Counted from the stretch's first letter, positions 27,118 through 35,780 are shown. The stretch: DNA of 64,000 nt from Anatilimnocola floriformis (GCF_024256385.1 NZ_JAMLFW010000001.1:4340001-4404000); one strand, 5' to 3'. The notes: generated by a model not told the origin, from the letters alone. Numbers and translations: made by a program.

Positions 27118-27867
27118 ATGTCCCAGAAACTTGCCGGCAAAGTCGCTCTCGTCACCGGTGGTTCACGCGGCATTGGCGCTGCGACTGCCAAGGCCCTCGC
27201 AGCCCAAGGCGCGAATGTCGCCATCAGCTATTCGGCTTCACCAGCCAAGGCCGAGGCAGTTGTCAAGGAACTGACTTCCCTCGGCGTGAAGGCTGCGGCC
27301 TTTCAAGCCGACCAGGCCGATGCCGCCCAGGTGACCAAGCTCGTTCATCAAGTCCGCGAAAAGTTCGGCCAACTCGATATTCTGGTCAACAACGCAGGCG
27401 TCTTCGAAGCCGGCTCGGTCGGCGATCCGAATGCGGATCTGAAAAAGCTCGAGCGTGAATTCGCGATCAATGTCGGCGGAGTTGTTGCCGCGGTTCGAGC
27501 AGCCGCACCGTTGCTGCCCGAAGGTGGCCGCATCATCAACATCGGTTCTGTCATCGCGTCGCGCGTTGGCTTTCCAGGATATGCCGGTTACGGTGCGACC
27601 AAGGCCGCCGTGGTTGGTTACTCCAAAGGCTGGGCCCGCGACCTCGGCACCCGAGGCATCACGGTGAATGTCGTTCAACCTGGCCCGATCAACACCGATA
27701 TGAATCCCGAGACAAGCGACTTCGCCGAAGTGCAAAAGTCGACTACCGCCCTCGGCCGCTATGGCCAACCGCATGAGCTCGCGGCGGCGGTGGCTTTTCT
27801 CGCGAGTCCCGATGCGTCGTTTATCACCGGCGCCGTGCTCGATGTCGACGGCGGTTATCTGGCTTGA
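27118..27867 (+). CDS. SDR family oxidoreductase (FabG-like)
   Basis: A 249-residue classical short-chain dehydrogenase/reductase. The cofactor site is TGGSRGIG (13-20), the structural motif NNAG (91-94), and the catalytic set S144, Y158 and K162 (YGATK). The basic residue in GGSRGIG suggests NADP(H). The C-terminal PEDL-type segment is ITGAVLDVDGGY. The substrate cannot be assigned; 3-oxoacyl-ACP reductase-like or glucose dehydrogenase-like activity is possible. A hairpin between it and the next gene suggests separate transcription units. Confidence 0.92.
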   Translation: MSQKLAGKVALVTGGSRGIGAATAKALAAQGANVAISYSASPAKAEAVVKELTSLGVKAAAFQADQADAAQVTKLVHQVREKFGQLDILVNNAGVFEAGSVGDPNADLKKLEREFAINVGGVVAAVRAAAPLLPEGGRIINIGSVIASRVGFPGYAGYGATKAAVVGYSKGWARDLGTRGITVNVVQPGPINTDMNPETSDFAEVQKSTTALGRYGQPHELAAAVAFLASPDASFITGAVLDVDGGYLA

Positions 27868-27890
27868 TCGTTGGAACAGCAGTTGCTGCT

Positions 27891-27914
27891 GCCAGCCGTA
27901 ACCAATCGGCTGGC
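27891..27914 (+). terminator. Terminator-like hairpin after the SDR gene
   Basis: GCCAGCCG and CGGCTGGC (27891-27898 and 27907-27914) pair around an eight-base loop, 24 bases after the stop; the downstream sequence is only moderately T-rich. Confidence 0.5.
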
Positions 27915-27946
27915 AACTTCCTTTCGCTAACCACTGAAGCAGCAAC

Positions 27947-29158
27947 GTGAAACTCCGCTCGGGCCGCCCCTATTGGCTGGATGTCGTTCATATAGACGCC
28001 AGCGAACCCACTTACCCGCCCCTCGCCGGCGACGCTCTTTGTGAAGTTGTCGTGCTCGGAGGCGGCATTACCGGCGCGCTCGTGGCCTGGCAGTTGGTGA
28101 AGCGCGGCATCGATGTGCTGCTGATCGATCAGCGCGACTTCGGCCAGGGGAGCACTGCCGCGAGCACCGGCTTGCTGCAATATGAAGTTGATACGCCGCT
28201 CGTCGATTTGATCCGGCAGGTTGGCCGCGAACACGCCGTTCACGCGTATCGTCGCGGTCTGCGAGCCATTGATGAAATCGAACAGCTGACGGTGGAGCTC
28301 GGCGATCCATGTGGTTTCACTCGCCAGGAAAGTTTGTATTTCGCGAGCAGCGTCTTCCACTACCGGCAGTTGAAACGGGAATTTGATTGCCGACGAGAAT
28401 TCGGCTTCGAAGTGGACTGGCTGTCGCGACAACAGCTGCGCGATGTTTCCAGTCTGCGTTCCTCCGGCGCAATCCGCTCTTATGGTGATGGGCAAATCGA
28501 CCCGTACCAATTCACACGCCGCTTGATCCGCAACGCAACTGCCCAGGGTTGCCGCGCGCACAGCGGCACTAAGGTGCTGGACGTAAAGGAGTTCGCGAGT
28601 GAAGTGCGAGTGCACACCGAAAGTGGAGTGATCACTGCAGATAAAGTCGTTTTCGCGACAGGCTACGCAACCAGGCCTTTTCTCGAGGGCGAAGAGGCGG
28701 GCTCGCTGCACAGCACTTACGCGCTGGTGAGCGAACCCGAGAGCGATTTCCCCGGATGGCCGAAGCAAAGCCTGATTTGGGAAACGGCTCGTCCTTATTT
28801 CTACGCCCGCCAGACCGCGGATGGCCGAGCGATCATCGGTGGCGAAGATACTTCGTTCTCGACCGATCATCGGCGCGATTCGCTGGTCGAACGCAAGATC
28901 AAGAAACTGGAACGCCGCTTCCATCGCCTCTTTCCGGAGGCGCGCTTCGCCGTGGCCTACGCCTGGGGTGGCACGTTTGCCGAAACGAAGGACGGCCTCG
29001 CCTATATCGGTTCGCCCACCGATCGGCCGCGCGCGTACTTTGCCCTTGGCTACGGCGGCAATGGCATTACTTACAGTGTGATCGCAGCGCAGCTGATCGC
29101 TGATATGCACACCGGCATTCCGAATCCAGACGCCGAGGTCTTTCGATTTGGCAGATGA
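27947..29158 (+). CDS. FAD-dependent oxidoreductase (DAO family)
   Basis: A 403-residue protein starting at GTG. The FAD-binding Rossmann motif is VVVLGGGITGALVAWQL (34-50), with the acidic end of the second strand LLIDQRDFGQGSTAASTG matching the DAO family (D-amino acid oxidase, glycine oxidase, sarcosine oxidase). A C-terminal GYGGNGITYSVIAA segment closes the FAD site. No signal peptide or membrane helix is visible. A Nudix gene follows 63 bases downstream on the same strand. The amine or acid substrate is unknown. Confidence 0.9.
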   Translation: MKLRSGRPYWLDVVHIDASEPTYPPLAGDALCEVVVLGGGITGALVAWQLVKRGIDVLLIDQRDFGQGSTAASTGLLQYEVDTPLVDLIRQVGREHAVHAYRRGLRAIDEIEQLTVELGDPCGFTRQESLYFASSVFHYRQLKREFDCRREFGFEVDWLSRQQLRDVSSLRSSGAIRSYGDGQIDPYQFTRRLIRNATAQGCRAHSGTKVLDVKEFASEVRVHTESGVITADKVVFATGYATRPFLEGEEAGSLHSTYALVSEPESDFPGWPKQSLIWETARPYFYARQTADGRAIIGGEDTSFSTDHRRDSLVERKIKKLERRFHRLFPEARFAVAYAWGGTFAETKDGLAYIGSPTDRPRAYFALGYGGNGITYSVIAAQLIADMHTGIPNPDAEVFRFGR

Positions 29159-29221
29159 TTGGGCAGCCGCTAATTTGATGGTCAGTCGGTTGAACGATCA
29201 CTCCTCGAGACGCACTTTACA

Positions 29222-29689
29222 ATGCCGCGAAACAGCGCCGGACTTCTCTTGTACCGAATGCGCGACGGCGCGCTCGAAGTGCTGCTCGTGCATCCGGGCG
29301 GCCCGTTTTTCAAAAACAAAGAGGAGGGAGCTTGGACAATTCCCAAGGGTGAAATCAACGACGGCGAAGATGTGCTCGCCGCTGCCTGCCGTGAATTTGC
29401 CGAAGAAACAGGACTGCAACCAGCAGGTGATTTTCTGAGTCTCGCGAAAATCAAACAAAAGAGCGGCAAGGTCGTACACGCCTGGTCGGTTGCCGGCGAA
29501 TTTGATCCTACTCAGTTAGTGAGCAACACGTTCCAGATCGAATGGCCACCGAAGTCCGGCAAACAAATGGAGTTCCCCGAGGTCGATCGGGCAGGGTGGT
29601 TCCCACTTGCCGAGGCCCGATTGAAAATGAACCCCGCCCAAGTTGCGTGGCTCGACGAGTTATCTAAAAAAATCTCGCCGGCAACATAA
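29222..29689 (+). CDS. NUDIX hydrolase
   Basis: A 155-residue Nudix protein. The Nudix box is complete: G43-x5-E49-x7-R57-E58-F59-A60-E61-E62-T63-G64-L65, covering the metal-binding glutamates. N-terminal sequence SAGLLLYRMRDGALEVLLVH and the WTIPKGEINDGE core resemble enzymes that act on nucleotide diphosphates or dinucleoside polyphosphates. The serine hydrolase gene begins 14 bases after its stop, so the FAD oxidoreductase, Nudix and serine hydrolase genes may be one transcript. The substrate is not predicted. Confidence 0.92.
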   Translation: MPRNSAGLLLYRMRDGALEVLLVHPGGPFFKNKEEGAWTIPKGEINDGEDVLAAACREFAEETGLQPAGDFLSLAKIKQKSGKVVHAWSVAGEFDPTQLVSNTFQIEWPPKSGKQMEFPEVDRAGWFPLAEARLKMNPAQVAWLDELSKKISPAT

Positions 29690-29703
29690 TCAGGAGCATT
29701 GGT

Positions 29704-30801
29704 ATGCAGCGTCGCACTTTTCTCCAAGCCGCAGCCGGAATCGCCTTCGCCACGAAACTAGCGGTCGCCGTACAGGCCAGCCGCTGGGAGACGGCAGCCG
29801 AAGTGCTGAATCAGGCCAGCGACAGCAAGCAGATCGAATCGTCGGTCCTCTACGTACGCCAGGGCGATGAGGAGTTCTCGCGCGCATTCGGACAGGCCAA
29901 GACCGCCAATGCAATGTTTTTGCTCGGCAGCATTTCGAAGCCAATCAGCGTCGCGGCCGTGATGACGTTGTATGACCGTGGCGAGTTCAAACTCGCTGAC
30001 CCCATCAAGAAGTTTTTGCCGGCCTTCAAAGGAGATGGGCGCGACGCGGCGACAATTCAGCATTTGCTCACACACACTTCGGGCCTGCCCGATCAAGTGG
30101 CCAACAATGCCGAGTTGCGAAAGAAGCACGCGACGCTCGGCAAGTTTGCTGAAGAGACGCTTCGCACGCCGCTCGAATTCGCCGCGGGAAGCAAGTATCA
30201 GTATTCCAGTATGGGAATCCTACTGGCTACGCGGATCGCCGAAGTGATCAGTCAGACCGATATTATTTCATTGGTTGAACGCTCGATCATTCGCCCGCTC
30301 GGCATGCAGCATTCCGCGCAGGGCATCGGCAAATTTGCAATCACCGATTTGGTGCCGTGTCAGATGGAAGGAGCGGCACCGGAATCTGGCGGCGGCGATC
30401 CGTCAGCGAAGGCTTGGAACTGGAACAGTCCGTATTGGAGAAAGCTCGGCGCTCCCTGGGGTGGCACGCATTGTTCTGCCGCGGACGTCGGTCGCTTCCT
30501 GGCCGAGTTTCTCAATGAGCGAGGCGCTGCGATCAAACCGGCGACCGCGCGGATGATGATCCAGAATCACAACCCTGCTGGCTTTACAGCGCGCGGCTTG
30601 GGATTTCACGTCGGCAAAGAAGCGGGGAGCCCTGGCTGCTCCGAAAAAGTATTCGGCCATACCGGCTCGACGGGTACATTGGCGTGGGCCGATCCTGGCA
30701 CCAAGACGATCTGCGTCGTCCTCACATCGCTGCCGCGGCGTGGGGCGCTCAAGCATCCGCGCGAAGCCGCGGCCGAGAAGGTTGCCGCGGCAAAGACTTA
30801 G
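29704..30801 (+). CDS. Serine hydrolase of beta-lactamase family, Tat-type signal
   Basis: A 365-residue protein with AGGAG just upstream of the ATG. The N-terminus MQRRTFLQAAAGIAF is a twin-arginine export signal, so it works outside the cytoplasm. The class C/EstB-type motifs are S76-x-x-K79 in GSISKP, then Y167-S-S169 where the family has Y-x-N (the asparagine is replaced by serine), and HTG at 319-321 for the KTG box. The replaced asparagine may change substrate range. Members are esterases, D-peptidases or beta-lactamase-like hydrolases. It is the last gene of a possible three-gene unit. Confidence 0.87.
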   Translation: MQRRTFLQAAAGIAFATKLAVAVQASRWETAAEVLNQASDSKQIESSVLYVRQGDEEFSRAFGQAKTANAMFLLGSISKPISVAAVMTLYDRGEFKLADPIKKFLPAFKGDGRDAATIQHLLTHTSGLPDQVANNAELRKKHATLGKFAEETLRTPLEFAAGSKYQYSSMGILLATRIAEVISQTDIISLVERSIIRPLGMQHSAQGIGKFAITDLVPCQMEGAAPESGGGDPSAKAWNWNSPYWRKLGAPWGGTHCSAADVGRFLAEFLNERGAAIKPATARMMIQNHNPAGFTARGLGFHVGKEAGSPGCSEKVFGHTGSTGTLAWADPGTKTICVVLTSLPRRGALKHPREAAAEKVAAAKT

Positions 30802-30814
30802 CAATCTTGAGATC

Positions 30815-31624
30815 TTAAAACGCTGCTACATGGCAACGAAAAGGAAAGGCCGACAGCAAGTCATCTTGAATGCGGGCCGCATCCTCTAATCGCTCATCAT
30901 TCATGCGCGGCAAGAGTGAGGCGAGATTGTCGCCGGCGTCAATAATTCTCGGCCGGGGCGGCGCCGATTGAAATGCCGAAAAGTAATCGAGAAATTTGTA
31001 CTGCGGCAATTTCTCGCGATTGCAATTGGGAGTTCGAATCCAGCAGCTAGGAATTCCCAGAGCATCGGCGACAACTAAGCCATGCAATGCCGAGGAAGCG
31101 ATATTTTCGCAACTGGCCACCAGATCGATGGTGTCCTGAATTTCGCCACAAGGATCGATCATCACGATCTCGGACGAACTCTTCGCGATTTCCAGCAGCT
31201 CGCGGTTGCGGGCCTCGCTCCAGTGCGGCCAGATGCCCAGTTTGTAGCGGGGTTTGCTAACCGGACGGTAAAAATGACCACACAATAGCGCCGGATCGCC
31301 AGTGGCAGCCGTGCTGCGTGCCGGCACATCGAGGCTAGCGAGCGTCAGTTCTCCCCGGGCTGCTACAATGTTGGCGCGTGGAAATTGCAGAGGTGAAACA
31401 CCCGTAAGTCGCCCTGCCCCCCAGATTACACCTCGGTAATCTAGCCAGGCCCGGTCTGGCCACAGCCAGGGCTCCAAATTACTACCAATTGACAGTAAAT
31501 CGCTTTTTTCGATGGGAGCCCAGGTAACAATCCGCCCAGTGATTGCCTTTACCAAAGCGGGACCTAGCTTATCGCCGAAGTTACCCGTACCGCGACCGCC
31601 TTGCCACCAGTACATGCGAATCAT
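30815..31624 (-). CDS. Polysaccharide pyruvyl transferase family protein
   Basis: A 269-residue protein, taking ATG 31624 (MIRMYWWQGGRGTGNFGDKL); a longer frame reads through a palindromic region and lacks family residues. The family core is visible: GNFGDKLGPALV at the N-terminus, VIWGAGRL, the glycine/aspartate GDPALLCG and, near the C-terminus, IASSALHGLVVADALGIPSCWI, matching the conserved SxxxHG of polysaccharide pyruvyl transferases. These enzymes add pyruvate ketals to surface sugars, though many in the family have other sugar-related roles. It converges with the serine hydrolase gene, 13 bases apart, and has no glycosyltransferase neighbour. Confidence 0.85.
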   Translation of the reverse strand: MIRMYWWQGGRGTGNFGDKLGPALVKAITGRIVTWAPIEKSDLLSIGSNLEPWLWPDRAWLDYRGVIWGAGRLTGVSPLQFPRANIVAARGELTLASLDVPARSTAATGDPALLCGHFYRPVSKPRYKLGIWPHWSEARNRELLEIAKSSSEIVMIDPCGEIQDTIDLVASCENIASSALHGLVVADALGIPSCWIRTPNCNREKLPQYKFLDYFSAFQSAPPRPRIIDAGDNLASLLPRMNDERLEDAARIQDDLLSAFPFRCHVAAF

Positions 31625-31648
31625 TAGTTGCGCCCCTATGACAACCTT

Positions 31649-31697
31649 TGTCACCTGCCTTCCGTGCAAGCAAGAATTCTTGCCAATGCAGGTGACA
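31649..31697. promoter_or_regulatory. Nested dyad in the divergent region before the ECF sigma gene
   Basis: Outer arms TGTCACCTGC (31649-31658) and GCAGGTGACA (31688-31697) are perfectly complementary. A second palindrome GCAAGAATTCTTGC (31670-31683) lies in the loop, offset by three bases from the outer centre. The structure sits about 95 bases before the sigma factor start and 25-73 bases before the pyruvyl transferase start, so it could be an operator for either or both. Confidence 0.4.
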
Positions 31698-31790
31698 CGA
31701 GCTGCCGTGTGCAATACGTTGTTCCATATCTCTAGTCGCGAAAACTGATTAAGAGCGGGCTAATTCTTATCAGCAAAATTAGGCACATTC

Positions 31791-32384
31791 ATGTCAAATG
31801 AAATTCCTGAATCCAACTCACCCGAATTGGATATCGAATTTGCGCAGCTGATTGAGCTGGTGCGCAAAGGGAATCTGCAAGCTGCCGAGACGCTCGTCGA
31901 AAAATATAGTCGCGATGTGCAGCGTTTCGTTCGCCGCTCATTGCATCACAAGTTGCGATCCAAATTCGACTCGATCGACTTTGTGCAGGTAGTATGGGCA
32001 TCGTTTTTTCGCTGCCCTGAGAAGCTACACGATATGGTGAAGTCGGAGCAACTCATTGCGTATCTCGCCACACTTGCCAAGTTTAAAGTATTGGCAGAAG
32101 TACGCCGCCGATTGCAGACGGAGAAACACAACGTCGACCGCGAAGAGCTGACGGGAGGAGACGGCCCTTCGCGCGAAATGATGGGAAATACACCCACGCC
32201 AAGTGCCGTAGCCATTGCCAAGGAACGCTGGGACCAACTGCTGGCCAATGAAACCGACCAGGTGCGACGGATCGTTGAACTGCGATTGCAAGGGACGACC
32301 TACACCGAGATCGCCACGCAACTCTCGATCCACGAACGAACAGCGCGGAAGACGATCAAACGCTTACTGAGCCAGGCCGCCTAG
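31791..32384 (+). CDS. ECF-type RNA polymerase sigma factor
   Basis: A 197-residue ECF sigma factor. Region 2 is seen in the N-terminal half (LIELVRKGNLQAAETLVEKY, SRDVQRFVRRSLHHKLRSKF with DFVQVVWASFF), a linker around residues 105-140 and region 4 with helix-turn-helix at the end (TYTEIATQLSIHERTARKTI). No anti-sigma gene is next to it; instead a Ser/Thr kinase with TPR follows 46 bases downstream, the arrangement known for planctomycete kinase-linked ECF groups. Phosphorylation may control it. Confidence 0.93.
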   Translation: MSNEIPESNSPELDIEFAQLIELVRKGNLQAAETLVEKYSRDVQRFVRRSLHHKLRSKFDSIDFVQVVWASFFRCPEKLHDMVKSEQLIAYLATLAKFKVLAEVRRRLQTEKHNVDREELTGGDGPSREMMGNTPTPSAVAIAKERWDQLLANETDQVRRIVELRLQGTTYTEIATQLSIHERTARKTIKRLLSQAA

Positions 32385-32430
32385 TTCCCGCGCGCGTTCG
32401 CAGGTAATCGCCCAGAGGGGGCACCTCTCC

Positions 32431-34434
32431 ATGACGCACAACGAGCCCGCCGATAATAAGCTGCGCGTGTTGGTTGACGAAGTCATGGACGCTTGGCGTT
32501 CAGGTTCAAAGCCCGATGCCCTGGCCATTCTGAAAAAGTATCCCCAGCTGCACGAGCGCCATTCGCTGTGCGTCGACCTGGCCTACGAAGAATTCTGCTT
32601 GCGAGAGGAAGCGGGCGAGACGGTCGACCAGAAAGAGTTTTGCGATCGTTTCACGACCGTGCACAACTCACTTTTCCGCATGCTCACCATGCACAATGTG
32701 TTGCATAGCATCTCGCTCGGCGTGCCCAAACCAAAATCGACGAATTGGCCGGAGGCGGGCACCACCTGGTGCGGTTGGAAACTGCTCGAGGAACTGGGCC
32801 GCGGTGGATTCTCACGCGTATTTCTGGCAGAGGAACCGGCGCTCGGCAATCGTAGTGTCGTCGTGAAGTGTTCCACTTCGGGACCCGGCGAAGCCTTTCT
32901 GCTGGGCAAGCTCGAACATCCGCACATCATGCCGATTCACTCGATCCAGCATGACGAGCAGCGGGGCTTGGTCGGCATTTGCATGCCATTTCATGGCCGG
33001 GCCACGCTGGCCGAAGCAATTGATCAACTGCAGAGCACCACCGCCTTTCAAATGCCTGCCAGTGATTCGCTCCTGGCCGCAAAGAAGAAGACCAAGGACA
33101 AACTCGCTTACTCAGTCGCCGTTGCCGGAGTCATGGAAAAGCTCGCGCGGGGCGTGGCGGCTGCTCACGAAGCGAAAGTGCTCCACGGCGATATCAAGCC
33201 CTCGAATATCATCCTGTCGTTTGACGACGAACCACTGCTGATGGATTTCAACCTGTCTACCGACGGGGAAGAAGGAGCTTTGCGGATCGGAGGGACGCCC
33301 CCCTACATGGCTCCTGAACGTCTGCCCAAATTAGCCCAGGCCGACGCGGCTACAGCTGGCGAACAAGGCTATCGCAGCGACATTTTTTCCTTAGGGGTCG
33401 TCTTCGCCGAACTTCTCTACGGCACGATTCCGTTTGAGTTTGAAGTCGAAGATTTGCTGGTCCGCTACGAGCCTGCGACGCCGCGCGCGACACAGTTGAA
33501 TCTAGCCGGCTTCGCCGTCCCTGCGCTACTGAAGACCATCATCGACAAGGCAATCGCGCTCAATCCTAAGGATCGATTTGCAACTGCCGAGGAGATGGCC
33601 GATGCCCTGGCTGCCTTCGTCCATCAATACGAACGCAGGAAGACACTGATTCGTCTTGCCTGGATTGTTTGCATCGTTGGAGTGCTGCTGACTGGCTGGG
33701 GGATTGCAGCTCAGATGCTGAAGCCTAGCCCGCAGCGACTGCTGCTGAATGAGGCAAATCGCTTTCTCTCGCAGCGTGAATATAGCCGTGCGGAAGAGCG
33801 ATTTTACAAACTGCACCAAATGCTCCCCCGGCATGAATGGCAAGCCGAGCGAGGCTGGTGCTATGCCGGCATGGGCAAGTACGAGACTGCGAAGTCCTTC
33901 TTCTTGCAAGCGCAGCCCAACTCAGATCCCACCGGCGCGCTGTGGTACAATATCGGCTTGTGCGACTTGTTCCGCGGCGCACCGCATCCGGCCGTCGACT
34001 CTCTTTCCCGAGCGATCAAGCTCGATCCTTCTTATCGGCCTGCGTATTGGCACCGAGCCATCGGGAAGCTTAGGCGAGCCCAAATCGACGGTGCGAAACT
34101 CCCGCCCGATATTTTTGACGACATCGAATTTGCTCTCGACGGTCAGCAGATTTCTCCGTATCTCTACTACGATGCTGCGAACCTTTATGGATTTGCCTTG
34201 GAAAAATCGCCTGATCAGTCAACGAAGTTACGACCGCGGTGCGAGTGGTGTATCCGCAAAGCACTTGAAGCAGGCGTGCCGCCAAAACAGTTCGCAAACG
34301 TAAGGTTCCAGAGTTTCGACATCGAGGCGCTTACTCCTCAACCGTTGCCGCTCAGTGTCGAGCCTTCCGCAAAGATTGAGGCGTTCCGGCCTCTCCCGTT
34401 CAACCTTCAGGCCGCGCTCTCTGCGGCTCATTGA
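32431..34434 (+). CDS. Ser/Thr protein kinase with C-terminal TPR-like domain
   Basis: A 667-residue protein. The N-terminal 110 residues form an extra helical region seen in kinases next to ECF genes. The kinase domain has a glycine loop GRGGFS (123-128), K146 (VVVK), HGDIKPSN (252-259) instead of HRDLKPxN, DFN (272-274) instead of DFG, and APE (294-296). D254 and D272 remain, so activity is possible but HRD and DFG are both altered. A transmembrane helix (about 408-432) splits off a C-terminal TPR region with LNEANRFLSQREYSRAEERF and DSLSRAIKLDPSYRPAYWHR. The gene pairs with the sigma factor. Confidence 0.9.
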   Translation: MTHNEPADNKLRVLVDEVMDAWRSGSKPDALAILKKYPQLHERHSLCVDLAYEEFCLREEAGETVDQKEFCDRFTTVHNSLFRMLTMHNVLHSISLGVPKPKSTNWPEAGTTWCGWKLLEELGRGGFSRVFLAEEPALGNRSVVVKCSTSGPGEAFLLGKLEHPHIMPIHSIQHDEQRGLVGICMPFHGRATLAEAIDQLQSTTAFQMPASDSLLAAKKKTKDKLAYSVAVAGVMEKLARGVAAAHEAKVLHGDIKPSNIILSFDDEPLLMDFNLSTDGEEGALRIGGTPPYMAPERLPKLAQADAATAGEQGYRSDIFSLGVVFAELLYGTIPFEFEVEDLLVRYEPATPRATQLNLAGFAVPALLKTIIDKAIALNPKDRFATAEEMADALAAFVHQYERRKTLIRLAWIVCIVGVLLTGWGIAAQMLKPSPQRLLLNEANRFLSQREYSRAEERFYKLHQMLPRHEWQAERGWCYAGMGKYETAKSFFLQAQPNSDPTGALWYNIGLCDLFRGAPHPAVDSLSRAIKLDPSYRPAYWHRAIGKLRRAQIDGAKLPPDIFDDIEFALDGQQISPYLYYDAANLYGFALEKSPDQSTKLRPRCEWCIRKALEAGVPPKQFANVRFQSFDIEALTPQPLPLSVEPSAKIEAFRPLPFNLQAALSAAH

Positions 34435-34609
34435 AGCAAATTGCTTAGCTAATTTGCTTTGCCCACCTATTTTGCGTGTGCCCGCCAGCCCGCTTTTCTC
34501 TTTGCTGCGCGACTTCCTACCTGGACAGACGTTTCCAGGGCCGGATTTCACCGTGCAGGGCGTTCCGTGATGGGAATTCCGCGCCTGGGTCTGTCAAAAG
34601 GAGTTGGCA

Positions 34610-35110
34610 ATGTTCTCTTTGAATTTTCTTAATCGCCGTCACCGACAATCTCCCCCCTCGCGCAATCGGCCGTTGCAATTCGACAGCTTGGAAGAGCGTG
34701 ATCTGCTGACCGTGCCCGATCCGATCGATCCGCCGCCGGAAGATCCACCAGCCCAATATTCGCCGGTTCAAACCGTAGTCGATGAGGGCGAGGTCTCCAC
34801 CCCGCCGCAGAACTCGCCGTCGCAAATGATGACGCCGTCGCAGGCGCAAGGTGCCCCGGTCCTGCAGTACTTAGGCTGGGAAATGGACGGCAGCACTTGC
34901 ATTATTTATGGCTACGTCGCTGATGATCAGCCGCTCACTCAAATCAACGTAAACATCGCGGGGCTTTATTCAGGAACCTGCGATGTCACCTGGTATGGCT
35001 ATTTCTCGATGAGTTTCACGGATGCCAACTGCCCGAGCGGCACCGTATTCGCGCAGGCTCGCGACGCCGATGGCTTGTATTCGAACATCGAATCGACCGA
35101 AATCAGCTAA
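34610..35110 (+). CDS. Small protein with planctomycete LE-type N-terminal motif
   Basis: A 166-residue protein from ATG 34610, six bases after AAAAGGAG; a TTG two codons earlier is unneeded. The N-terminus is basic, followed by LQFDSLEERDLLT, which resembles the LExR-type motif that opens many exported planctomycete proteins. A proline/glutamate-rich linker then gives way to a beta-rich domain (VLQYLGWEMDGSTCIIYGYV) with four cysteines that could pair in two disulfides. It is not a named family to my knowledge. It lies 175 bases after the kinase; shared expression with the sigma factor and kinase is possible. Confidence 0.65.
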   Translation: MFSLNFLNRRHRQSPPSRNRPLQFDSLEERDLLTVPDPIDPPPEDPPAQYSPVQTVVDEGEVSTPPQNSPSQMMTPSQAQGAPVLQYLGWEMDGSTCIIYGYVADDQPLTQINVNIAGLYSGTCDVTWYGYFSMSFTDANCPSGTVFAQARDADGLYSNIESTEIS

Positions 35111-35121
35111 GCGCCACGGTT

Positions 35122-35159
35122 AAAAAAACTGCCGCCACGGCTTACGGCTGAGGCGGCAC
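35122..35159 (-). terminator. Rho-independent terminator on minus strand
   Basis: On the minus strand TGCCGCC ... GGCGGCA form a stem around 15 bases, followed by seven T residues (complement of 35122-35128). It overlaps the stop region of the HTH regulator gene and ends its transcript between the two convergent genes. Confidence 0.8.
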
Positions 35160-35657
35160 TTTTTCCTTCAACCGCTTGGCCATCTTGATCCACGAATCGA
35201 CCAGCGTTTCGAGCGTGGCTTCATCGCGCTCTTCCTTATCGCTGTGCTGCATCTCAGCCAGGCGTTCCAGCACAAATTCCACTTGAGCCTTGGAAAATGC
35301 AGTGGTGACCAACGCCATTTTGGCGAGCGCAATTTCACGGGCCTGCCGCAGAAATCGCATTCCCGAAACGCCCGGCGCGCCTGCCGTGGCTACGGCCACC
35401 AGTTCCAAGGGCTGTAACTGCACAAAGCCCAGGCTGTTGGATGGCAAACAATAGCCACCCCCTTTTTCGCCCTGGGCGATCGGAATGCCCGCGTCGCGCA
35501 GCAACTGGATATCTCGAAAGATTGTCCGGCGCGATACTTCGAATCGCTTGGCTAATTGCGCGCTCGAACGAGCCTCGCTCTCTTGCAGCAGAAACATCAT
35601 CTGCAACAAGCGCTTGACCCGCCTGCCATTTTCTTCGTCGTGACTATTACGAACCAT
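35142..35657 (-). CDS. HTH_11-type transcriptional regulator
   Basis: A 171-residue protein, taking ATG 35657; a longer frame adds a tail of unlike composition. The N-terminal winged helix is of the DeoR/HTH_11 class: RRVKRLLQMMFLLQESE, SSAQLAKRFEVSRRTIFRDI, QLLRDAGIPIAQGEKGGGYC. No sugar-binding DeoR domain or WYL domain follows; the remaining 100 residues are helical (ALAKMALVTTAFSKAQVEFV) and not assigned. It has a strong terminator, and an AT-rich 20-bp dyad lies 104 bases upstream of the start. Effector and targets are unknown. Confidence 0.85.
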   Translation of the reverse strand: MVRNSHDEENGRRVKRLLQMMFLLQESEARSSAQLAKRFEVSRRTIFRDIQLLRDAGIPIAQGEKGGGYCLPSNSLGFVQLQPLELVAVATAGAPGVSGMRFLRQAREIALAKMALVTTAFSKAQVEFVLERLAEMQHSDKEERDEATLETLVDSWIKMAKRLKEKVPPQP

Positions 35658-35760
35658 TTTTCGTGCCCCGCGAAAGCAGGGGTCCCGGGGAGGGGATGGA
35701 CCCTGCGCATACGATGTCCCTTCCACTCAGTTGCATTCGGGGCGGGAAAGCGGGCGAGAA

Positions 35761-35780
35761 ATTTTGGAAAATTCCAAAAT
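35761..35780. promoter_or_regulatory. AT-rich dyad upstream of the HTH regulator
   Basis: ATTTTGGAA and TTCCAAAAT are perfect inverted arms with a two-base centre, 104 bases before the HTH_11 start. It is the most symmetric site in the region and a good candidate for autoregulation. Confidence 0.5.

Noticed and set aside
31020-31045. GTTCGAATCC, like a tRNA T-arm
   Set aside because: It lies inside the pyruvyl transferase gene, with no anticodon arm or acceptor stem around it.
31625-31714. 30-codon N-terminal extension of the pyruvyl transferase
   Set aside because: It runs through the nested palindrome and lacks family sequence; the ATG at 31624 begins the conserved part.
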